Shown one piece after another: positions 1-8,900 of a DNA stretch of 20,332 nucleotides (position 1 is the stretch's first letter; each line of letters begins with the position of its first letter). The stretch lies in contig CAQRYF010000029.1 in the NCBI GenBank assembly GCA_948875265.1, positions 1 to 20,332 of the forward strand, given 5' to 3'. The position numbers and the translations under genes are program-made. Under the pieces are notes generated by a model, which did no database searches, was not told the DNA's origin, and saw only the letters and a list, made by a program, of their open reading frames with translations. Source of the stretch: an uncultured Clostridia bacterium. GTDB taxonomy: Bacteria > Bacillota > Clostridia > TANB77 > CAG-508.

Positions 1-45
1 TATATTAATAATATATATAATAATTTTTTTGAAAGGATGGGAAAA

Positions 46-630
46 ATGAAAAGAAAAATTTTTGTTTTCATAGGAGCACCAGCTAGTGGTAAGGGAACTC
101 GGATTAATGAATGCGTAGGTTACAAAAGCATATCAACAAGTTGTATTTTGAAAAATGCAGGATATGACTTAACAAAGGGAACTTTAATTAGTGATGAAGT
201 CGTTAATGAATTAGTAATACGGGAAATGGAAAGGCTTAAAGAATCTAATATAATATTAGATGGATTTCCTCGAACGGAAAATCAATTTTTAGTATTATTA
301 GAGTATAATATACAAATATGCAAAGTATTTTATATAAAAGGCCCTAAAGATATTCTGTTTGAGCGAGCAAACGACAGACTCACATGTACAAAGTGTCAAT
401 CAAGTTTTACTAAAAGTGAATTCAAGAGACCAAAAGTAAAAGGAATATGTGACTATTGTGGAGGAACTTTAGTTGAAAGAGTAGATGATTCAAGGGAATT
501 ATTTGAGAAAAGGATAGAGGTCTTTGAAGAAAAAACAAAACCTGTGCTCAAACTTTTTCAAAAATATCATATCCCGATTGTTGAAATTGATGCTACATTA
601 CCACCAAGTGAAATCTTAAAATATATTTAA
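46..630 (+). CDS. Adenylate kinase-like nucleoside monophosphate kinase
   Basis: Predicted 194-aa kinase that would transfer phosphate from ATP to AMP (or a related monophosphate) in the cytosol. Visible motifs are the P-loop GAPASGKGT (residues 10-18), ISTS, LDGFPRTENQ (NMP-binding Arg), a LID domain with a four-Cys zinc site (CTKC and CDYC), and RVDDSRELFEKR. The ATG at 46 is preferred over that at 37 because AAAGGA lies 8 nt before it. It is a little shorter than usual between the P-loop and IST. The residue after GKGT, normally Gln in adenylate kinases, is encoded by CGG (100-102), and a second in-frame CGG lies at 220-222. These are two of only three in-frame CGG codons in the window not tied to a frame change. 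The gene uses more CG-containing codons than its neighbours and sits beside gene debris, so it may be a transferred paralogue rather than the housekeeping adk. Substrate is uncertain. Confidence 0.85.
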   Translation: MKRKIFVFIGAPASGKGTRINECVGYKSISTSCILKNAGYDLTKGTLISDEVVNELVIREMERLKESNIILDGFPRTENQFLVLLEYNIQICKVFYIKGPKDILFERANDRLTCTKCQSSFTKSEFKRPKVKGICDYCGGTLVERVDDSRELFEKRIEVFEEKTKPVLKLFQKYHIPIVEIDATLPPSEILKYI

Positions 631-635
631 GATTT

Positions 636-672
636 AAAATAGCAAGTTGCAATAATTGTAACTTGCTATTTT
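636..672 (+). terminator. Rho-independent terminator after the adenylate kinase-like gene
   Basis: A perfect 13-bp stem (arms 636-648 and 660-672, AAAATAGCAAGTT and its complement) can be extended into the loop by GCAA/TTGT. It is followed by TTTTGCAGTTTT. It starts 5 nt after the stop codon. Confidence 0.85.
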
Positions 673-681
673 GCAGTTTTA

Positions 682-872
682 TTAAAAGTCATTTTTACAT
701 TTCATCCATTCTTCAAATTCTCCTTTAATCTTTAAAATGTTTTCTCTGCAAAATTACTTCTTTGTTCAAAATAATTATTACACATTTTTTTGAAAATTAT
801 TTCTTCATGTGTAATATGTTTTATATCTTCATCTTCATTATCATCATCTATAATAGCTACATCATATGGTGT
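682..872 (-). pseudogene. C-terminal remnant of an unrecognised gene
   Basis: Read on the minus strand, 872 to about 744 gives an open, coding-like stretch (TPYDVAIIDDDNEDEDIKHI, then a Lys/Glu/Asn-rich segment). It hits a stop, and a frame change near 741-745 continues it as ENILKIKGEFEEWMKCKNDF and a stop at 682-684. The reading ends at its upstream side in a stop beside the GNAT fragment on the other strand. It has no start codon or ribosome binding site. This looks like a gene tail with an internal frameshift left after a rearrangement. The family is not recognised. The inferred frameshift is not at a CGG, unlike those in the intact genes. Confidence 0.45.
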
Positions 873-1001
873 TTAGAAAGAAACGAAAATGCAAGAAAAT
901 TCTACGAAAGAATAGAAGAAAAGTTAATAACGGATGAAAAGTATTTTGAAATAAAAGGGAAGAAATATAAAGAAGTTAGATATGTTTATAATATAAAATA
1001 A
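867..1001 (+). pseudogene. C-terminal remnant of a GNAT acetyltransferase
   Basis: The last 43 or so codons of this open frame read LERNENARKFYERIEEKL, then a segment ending in KGKKYKEVRYVYNIK. This matches the end of GNAT N-acetyltransferases, where N-x-x-A-x-x-F-Y-x-x-x-G-F/G precedes the final beta strands. The acetyl-CoA-binding part is absent. The frame upstream (762-866) reads as hydrophobic low-complexity sequence and is really the antisense of the remnant on the other strand. IEEK stands where the family usually has IGGK or similar. Probably a dead fragment, although a short peptide cannot be excluded. Confidence 0.6.
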
Positions 1002-1031
1002 AGTAATAAAAACAAAAAAAATACATATAAA

Positions 1032-1037
1032 TATAAT
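1032..1037 (+). promoter_or_regulatory. Possible -10 box for the amidase gene
   Basis: TATAAT stands 27 nt before the amidase start codon in the A/T-rich spacer. No convincing -35 box is present at 17 nt. An AGGAG ribosome binding site follows at about 1052-1056. Confidence 0.35.
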
Positions 1038-1064
1038 GAGATATTTATATTAGGAGTTTTTTAT

Positions 1065-1809
1065 ATGATATTAATTAATAAAAAAAGAATAGGGATAATA
1101 TTATCATGTATATTTATAGGAATGTTTGCATTTTCATTTCAGATTGCTAATAATAATGAAAATAGCATAAATTCAAATAACATTGTTAATAATACAAAAG
1201 AAACAGTTGCAACACCTGTATCTGGAAAAACAGTTGTATTAGATGCAGGACATGGAGTACCAGACGAACGGAGCACAGAGCAGTAATGGGACAACTGAAG
1301 CTGAAACAAACTTAAAAATAACATTAAAAGTTCAAAACTTATTAGAGCAAAGTGGATGTAATGTAATATTAACAAGATCAGATGAAAATGCTATTTATGA
1401 TTTAGATGCAACGACTCTAAAACAGAAGAAAATATCAGATATACATAATAGAGTAAAAATTGGAAATGAAAGCCAAGCAGACATATTTGTCTCAATACAT
1501 TTAAATAAAATACCACAACAGCAATATTGGGGATGGCAATGTTTTTACAAAGACGGAAATGAACAAAGTACAAAGTTAGCAAAAAGCTTACAAAACAATT
1601 TGAATGAAGCAATACAAAAAGAAAACAAAAGAGTTGCAATGAAGTTAGATACAGTATATATAATGAAACATGTAGAGATTCCTATATCAATAGTTGAGTG
1701 TGGATTTTTGTCTAATCCAGAAGAAGAAAAGCAGTTGTTAGAAGATAGCTATCAAGATAGATTAGCTTGGGGAATATTTAATGGAATAATAGATTATTTT
1801 TATGAATAA
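1065..1809 (+). CDS. cwlD: CwlD-type N-acetylmuramoyl-L-alanine amidase, read through a +1 frameshift
   Basis: Zinc amidase (Amidase_3) that removes the peptide from muramic acid. CwlD of spore formers acts in cortex muramic-lactam formation. The product is 247 aa if translation passes from 1065-1268 to 1270-1809. It has an N-terminal membrane anchor (residues 7-27), zinc motif DAGHG (H63), E78/E80 in TEAETN, SIHLN (H145) and VECGFLSN (E211). The start has an AGGAG site at about 1052-1056. At 1269-1271 the frame meets CGG after GVPDE. Unshifted translation ends five codons later (taa 1284-1286), whereas skipping the C gives GAQSSNGTTEAETN, as in the family. The length matches B. subtilis CwlD (about 237 aa), and no other lesion is present. 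A frameshift pseudogene is the alternative. Confidence 0.88.
1269..1271 (+). other. In-frame CGG with +1 frame change (site 1, cwlD)
   Basis: Context GAC GAA CGG AGC. Upstream frame codons begin at multiples of 3 and CGG is at 1269. The family sequence resumes with GGA at 1270. Skipping C1269 gives glycine in VPDE-G-AQSS. Confidence 0.85.
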
Positions 1810-1847
1810 AAATAAAAAAGTATGTAGAAAATTGAAAAAGTATTTAA

Positions 1848-1876
1848 TTGACAATTCTAGAGATTTATTGTAATAT
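1848..1876 (+). promoter_or_regulatory. Sigma-A-type promoter of the unknown membrane protein gene
   Basis: TTGACA (1848-1853), a 17-nt spacer, and TAATAT (1871-1876), about 20 nt before the start at 1896. The -35 box itself supplies a TTG that opens a longer frame, which is a reason to reject that longer start. Confidence 0.75.
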
Positions 1877-1895
1877 ATCTTTAGGAGGCATAACT

Positions 1896-2897
1896 ATGGA
1901 TGAAAAATTAAAGAAAAAGGAAAACAAAAGAAATTTTTTTATAAAGGCTGTACGTAAGCAAGCAAAGCCAAGAATAGCAGAAAGAAGAAAAGAATTGGCT
2001 GAACAAGGAAAAGAGATGACTACAGAAGATAGAAACAAAATAATAAAAGAAGAAGCTAAAAGAGTAAAGAAGGAATTTAGATTTAGAGCTATTTTTGCTG
2101 CAATAGGACTTTCAGCAGGATTAACTGCAGGAATAGTAGGAACTAAGCTTCTTAATGAACCTCAAAATAGAGGTATTACACAAACTGAAAATACAATAAA
2201 TATAGATGCCATAGAAGCTGGAAAAGATGTATATATACAAAATGAAGATAAAGATAAATATAAACCAAGAGAAATATTCTTAAATAATAATAAAGTAGAT
2301 TTAGATGCACAGACAAAAGAAATAAAAGAAAATGTAACTGATGAAATAAGTGAATTAAAGACAAAAAAAGATGTTTTAGATTATGTAAAAGATTCATACG
2401 CAGAAGAATATAATCAAATAAATGGAACTCAAATAACTAAAAAGGATATAGCTATATCTAAAGAGCTATTTTTAGTTGATATAAAAAAGGATAGGGCCCA
2501 AAACGGTGATGAAATTTTAAGATATGAACCAGGAGATGAAGGATATTCTAAAGGTTTATATAAAATACAAGTAAAAACAGAAAATGGAATAGAAACTCAA
2601 ATGATTGCTAGAGATTCAAGTGATCAAAAGGTAAGAGTTTATGATTCAGATGAAGAAGTAGACCAATACAAAGAAAATGAAGCTTCAAGATTAGCAAATA
2701 TAATTATGGCAGGAACAGATTATGGAATAGCTTTAGAAGAAAAAGAAAATAATACTCAAGATACAATAGATAAATATAAAGGAAGATTTATAAATTCAAT
2801 TACAGGAAATAGACAAAGAAAAATAAATAAAATAATAGAAGGTAAGACACAAGAAAAAAGCGATATAGACAACGAAATAATATTTGAGTCAAGATAA
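1896..2897 (+). CDS. Single-pass membrane protein of unknown function
   Basis: 333-aa protein of a family I do not recognise. The start at 1896 has TAGGAGG 8 nt upstream and its own promoter at 1848-1876. The first 75 or so residues are highly charged and basic (KKKENKRNFFIKAVRKQAK, and REL/KEM-type helices likely to form a coiled coil). Next is a transmembrane helix (about residues 77-98, AIFAAIGLSAGLTAGIVG), then an acidic, Lys/Glu-rich region of about 230 residues likely outside the membrane. The orientation fits a basic cytoplasmic N-terminus. It lies between the amidase and the glucan synthase genes, so an envelope role is possible but not shown. There are no Cys pairs, no catalytic motif and no in-frame CGG. 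Confidence 0.8.
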   Translation: MDEKLKKKENKRNFFIKAVRKQAKPRIAERRKELAEQGKEMTTEDRNKIIKEEAKRVKKEFRFRAIFAAIGLSAGLTAGIVGTKLLNEPQNRGITQTENTINIDAIEAGKDVYIQNEDKDKYKPREIFLNNNKVDLDAQTKEIKENVTDEISELKTKKDVLDYVKDSYAEEYNQINGTQITKKDIAISKELFLVDIKKDRAQNGDEILRYEPGDEGYSKGLYKIQVKTENGIETQMIARDSSDQKVRVYDSDEEVDQYKENEASRLANIIMAGTDYGIALEEKENNTQDTIDKYKGRFINSITGNRQRKINKIIEGKTQEKSDIDNEIIFESR

Positions 2898-2917
2898 GAA
2901 ATAATAATGTATAAAAT

Positions 2918-2974
2918 TTCCACTCTTTGCAAACAATATGTGTAAAACATATTTGCAAGGAGTGGGATTTTTTT
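2918..2974 (+). terminator. Terminator hairpin that contains the ribosome binding site of the next gene
   Basis: Arms 2918-2933 and 2952-2967 (CCACTCTTTGCAAA against TTTGCAAGGAGTGG, one U-G pair inside) enclose a second stem ATATGT/ACATAT with loop GTAAA. Seven T follow (2968-2974). The 3' arm holds AAGGAG (2957-2962), the only plausible ribosome binding site for the TTG start at 2973-2975, and the T-run merges with that start codon. The structure could end upstream transcription, hide the start site of the glucan synthase, or both. Confidence 0.7.
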
Positions 2975-5900
2975 GAAAGTAAATAAAGTATTAAAAATAA
3001 ATGGTACAATTCTAGATAAAAATCAATTAGAAAATCATTTACAAAAAATTGCAGCAGATCATAATTTAAGTAATAAATCTAATAAAGACACATATCCAGT
3101 ACCACAAATGCTAGAAAGTTTCAAAATAATACAGGAAGTGTATAATCTATTAAATGAACACTTAAAATTAGGAATAAGTATACATCCAGCAGGAGAATGG
3201 TTATTAGATAATTTATATATAATAGAAGAAACAGTAAAACAAATAGAAAGAGATTTAACATTAAAAAAATATACAAATTTTGTAGGGATTTCGAATGGGC
3301 CATATAAAGGATTCGCACGTATATATGTATTAGCATCAGAAATAGTCGCATACACAGATAATAAAATTGAAAGAAAAGATTTAGAAAGTTACTTAACAAG
3401 TTATCAAACAAAGAAAACATTAAGCATGGAGGAAATCTGGAATATAGGTATATTTCTACAAATTGCAATAATAGAAAATATAAGAGAAATATGTGAAAAA
3501 ATATATAGTTGTCAAATTCAAAAATACAAAGCAGAAAATATAGTAGAAAGACTAGTAGAAAATAAGACAAAGTCAGAAATAAAATTCAGAAATAATAATA
3601 TAAAGAAAATAGAAAAAGATATGTTTAAAGATATGAGATATCCATTTGTAGAATATATGTCATATATATTAAAAAGATATGGAAAAAAGGGATATAGCTA
3701 TTTAAATGCTTTAGAAGAAACAATGGAAATGACAGGAACTACAGTATCAGAAATAATAAAAAAGGAACATTTTGATATAGCAGTTAGAAAAGTGTCAATA
3801 GGAAATAGTATTACAAGTATAAAAAAGATTCAAAGAATAAATTTTTTAGAGATATTTGAAAAAATAAATGGTGTAGAAGAACTATTAAAACAAGATCCAG
3901 CAGAAGTCTATAATAAAATGGATAGCAAAACAAAAGAATATTACAGGAATAGAATTAAAGAAATATCACAAAAAACAAAAATATCAGAAATATATATTAC
4001 AAGAAAAACTTTAGAAATATCGCAAAAAGCTGAAAAAGGAAGTAAGGAAAGTCATATAGGATATTATTTAATAGATAAAGGAATAGACAAATTATATGAT
4101 GTTCTAAAATTTAAAAATAATAAAACAATGAATGAAAAGGAAAAATCTAAAGTATATATATTAGGAATTTCATTTTTTACAATAATAATCTCAATATTAA
4201 TTACATGTATATTAAGTAAAAATATAAAAAATGCATGGATTAATATTTTAACTTTTATAATATTATTAATTCCTATATCTGAATTAGTAATTCAAATAAC
4301 ACAATATATTCTAGGAAAAATAGTAAAACCCAAATTAATACCAAAATTAGACCTCTTAAATGGAATAAATAAAGAAAACAGCACAATGGTAGTAATACCA
4401 ACAATATTAAATTCAAAAGAAAAAGTACAAGAACTTATGAAAAAATTAGAAATATATTATTTAGCAAATAAGTCAGAAAATATATATTTTACATTACTTG
4501 GAGACTGTACAGAAAGTGAAAAAGAAGAAGAAGAATTTGATGAAGAAATAATAAAAGAGGGAATAAAACAAGTACAGAATTTAAACGAAAAATATAAATC
4601 AGATAAAGAAGAAATGTCAATATTTAATTTTATATATAGGAACAGAACATGGAATGAAAAAGAAGGAGCATATCTAGGTTGGGAACGAAAAAGAGGAATG
4701 TTAACACAATTCAATGAATACTTACTAGGAAATATAGAAGACCCATTCAGAACAAACACAATTTCCCACAATTTTACAGACGATTTCTCAGACGATTTCC
4801 CAGGCGATTTCCCAAATCGGGGTCGGGTCTCAAAATGTGAAAAATTCCCACTTTAAAACCCGACCCCAAAATGAGATTAGATATGTAATAACTCTTGATG
4901 CTGATACTGATTTGATATTGAATTCAGCGTTTGAGTTGGTTGGTGCTATGGCTCATATTTTGAATAGGCCTGTTGTTGATGAGAGTAAAAGTATAGTTGT
5001 GGATGGATATGGTATTATGCAACCACGTGTTGGTGTTAATTTAGATATAAGTTATAAAAATTTATTTACTAAGATATTTGCAGGTTCGGGTGGTGTTGAT
5101 TCTTATACAAATGCTATATCTGATGTTTATCAAGATAATTTTAAAGAAGGTATTTTTACTGGAAAAGGAATTTATGATTTAAAAGTGTTTTCTAAGGTGT
5201 TAAAAAATCAAATACCAGAAAATACAGTATTAAGTCATGATTTATTAGAAGGAAGTTATTTAAGATGTGGATTAGTATCTGATATTTTATTAATGGATGG
5301 ATATCCAACGAAGTATAATAGTTTTATGAATAGGTTATCAAGATGGATTAGAGGGGACTGGCAGATAATAAAATGGTTAGGAAGTAAAAGTCCATTAAAT
5401 TTACTTTCTAAATATAAGATTTTTGATAATTTAAGAAGAAGCTTACTAGAGATTAGTATTGTATTTGCAATTATATACTTTAATATAATAGGAATCGCAT
5501 TTAAAACAAAGATATATCCAATTATATCAATGTTATTTATTGTGTTAATATTTCCGTTTATATTAGAAATGTTAAATAGTTTAATTTTTAAGAAAGAAGG
5601 AGAGCAAAAGCAAAAGAGTTTTACACCTAAGATTTCAGGTGTGAAGGGAAGTATGTTAAGAACAATAATTACATTTGGATGTCTACCATATAAGGCATAT
5701 ATATCACTTAAAGCAATAGTTAAGACTTTAGAAAGAATATTAATAACTCGGCAAACACTTATTAGAATGGACTACATCTGAAGAGGCTGAGAAACAAGCA
5801 AAGTCAGATTTGATATCATATTATAATCAAATGGCAATAAATGTGCTATTTGGAATAACTAGTATTGGAGTGGGATTATTAAAACAGAGTGTATTATCAG

Positions 5901-8900
5901 TTATAATAGGTCTTATATGGGCATTTACTCCATTTATAATGTGGTATATTAGTCAAGACAAAGAAAAAGAAAAAGCAATTGAGAAATTGAATAAGGAAGA
6001 AAGAGAATATGTATTAGAAATAGGAAAAAAGACCTGGGAATTCTTTAGTAGATATTTAAATGAACAAAATAATTTTTTGATACCAGATAACTATCAAGAA
6101 GATAGAGAAGAGAAAATTGTACCAAGAACATCATCAACCAATATTGGTTTATCACTATTGGCAGTAATTTCAGCATATGATTTAAAATATATAGATTTGG
6201 AAAATACTATAAATTTACTAGAGAATATAATTATAACAATTGAAAGCTTACAAAAGTGGAATGGACATTTATATAACTGGTATAATATAAAAACAAAAGA
6301 GCCGTTAAATCCAAGATATATATCAACTGTAGACAGTGGAAACTTTGTAGGTTATATATATGTAGTAAGGTCTTTTTTAGAAAATATAAGCAATAGTATT
6401 GATAACAAAGAGTTAGAATATGAAGAAAAAATAAGTAATATGATAAAAATAGTTACTAATATAATTAATAATACAGATTTTTCATTGTTATATAATTGGG
6501 AACAGCAAATTTTTTCAATTGGGTTTAATATAGAAGAAAATAAATTAACAGATTCATATTATGATCTTTTAGCATCAGAAGCAAGACAAGCAAGTTTGGT
6601 TGCAATTGCAAAAAGAGATATTCCAACAAAGCATTGGAATTATTTAAGTAGAACATTGACAATAATAGGAAAATATAAAGGATTAATTTCCTGGTCAGGT
6701 ACTGCTTTTGAATATTTAATGCCAAATATAAATATACCAAAATATGAAGGAAGTCTATTAGATGAATCTTGCAAATTTATGATTATGAGCCAAATGCAAT
6801 ATACTAATAAATTAAATTTGCCATGGGGAATATCAGAATCAGCATTTAATTTAAAGGATTTACACTCAAATTATCAATATAAAGCATTTGGAATTCCATG
6901 GCTTGGATTAAAAAGAGGGCTAGCAGATGAAATGGTTGTATCAGCATATGGAGGGATTTTGGCCATAACAGATATGCCGAAAGAAGTTGTGAAAAATTTA
7001 AGAAGATTAGAACAAGAGGGAATGTATAATAAATATGGATTTTATGAGTCGATAGATTTTACACCAGAAAGAGTAGAAAAAGGTAAAACATCAAGTGTTG
7101 TAAAAACATATATGGCACATCATCAAGGGCTAATATTATTATCAATTAATAATTTGTTTAATAATAATATACTTCAAAAAAGATTTATGGAAAATCCAGA
7201 AATGGAAGCTGTTAGCATATTACTACAAGAAACAATGCCAGAAAAGTCAATTATAACAAAAGAGAATAAAGAAAAAGTAGAAAAATTAAAATATAAAGAT
7301 TATGAAGATTATATACAAAACACATATACAAAAATAGATGAAAAATGCATAACAGGAAATGTAATATCAAATAAAAATTATACAATTGCAATGAATCAAA
7401 AAGGTGAAGGTGTAAGTAAATATAAAGATATATATATAAATAGATTTAAACCAACAGATGATTATGCTCAAGGAATATTTTTCAATATTAAAAATATAAA
7501 AACAAAAGATGTATGGAGTTCTAGCTATTCTCAAAATGAGAAAAAGGAAAATAAATATCAAATAAGTTTTATGCCAGATAGACAAGAACAAGAAATCACT
7601 AATGGAAATATAAAAACAAAAATAAAAACTACAATAAGCTCAAATGAACCAGTAGAATTAAGAAGAGTAGTTTTAGAGAATAATGGAAATAATGAAGAAA
7701 TATTAGAAGTTATTTCATATTTTGAACCAGTATTATCAAGAAAAGAGCAAGATTATGCACATCCAGCATTTAATAATTTATTTTTAATAACCAAATTTGA
7801 TGAAGAAACAAATAGCTTAATTATAAAAAGAAAAAATAGAGAAGATAGTAAACAAAAATTGTATTTGGCTGTCAACTTATCCACAAATTGTGAAACAGTT
7901 GGGGATTTAGAATATGAAATTGATGAAGAAAAGTTTATTGGTAGAGGGAATTTTGGAATACCAAACATGGTGAAAAATTCGATACCATTATCAAAAAAAA
8001 TAGGACTAGTAACAGAACCAATTGTTGCAATAAAAAGAACTATAAAAATAAAACCACAAGAAGAAGTAACACTTGATTTAATAATTTCTGTAGGAGAAGA
8101 GAAAGAAAAGGTAATAGAAAATGTAAAGAAGTATCAACTAGAAGAAAATGTTAAAAATGAATTTGAGTTATCAAAAGCAAGAGTTGAGGCAGAAAGTAGA
8201 TATTTAAGAATAAAAGGAAAAGATATAGAAATATATCAAAAGATGTTATCATATATAATATTTGATAACTTTGTAAAAAGTAATTCTATAGAAAGGCTAA
8301 GTAAACGAAATTATAAACAAAGTGATTTATGGAAATATGGTATATCAGGTGATTTACCAATCATATTAGTAAAAATAAGAGATGTAAATGATGGATATGT
8401 TATAAAAGAGGTTTTAAAAGCTTATGAGTTTTTTAGAACAAAAAATGTAGAAGCTGAAATAGTAATTATAGATGAAGAAAAACATAGTTATGAAAATTAT
8501 GTAAAAGAAGAAATAGAAAGCTCTATATTAAATAATCATATGGGATATTTGAAAAATATAAAAGGTGGAATTTTCACCTTATCAAAAGGGGAAATTGACA
8601 AAAAAGATATTCAATTATTAGAATTTATATGTGCTATTTCTATTGATAGTAAAAAAGGTGGAATAAAAAATGCTATTCAAGAAAAAGAAGAACAATATAT
8701 AGAAAAATATAAACAAATAGGAGAAGAGGCAAATAATCCAATACTAATAGAAGATAATAATACAGATATAGATATTTTAGAAAATAAAGAAAATTTAAAA
8801 TATTATAATGAATATGGTGGTTTTTCACCAGACGGAAAAGAATATTTAATAAAAATAAATAGTAAAAATAAATTACCAACAGTATGGAGTCATATTATGG

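Noticed and set aside
1848..1895. Longer start (TTG 1848) for the membrane protein gene
   Set aside because: The TTG is the -35 box of a good promoter, while ATG 1896 has TAGGAGG in front.
4777..4812. CRISPR-like repeats
   Set aside because: Only three adjacent 12-bp copies without spacers, inside a coding region.
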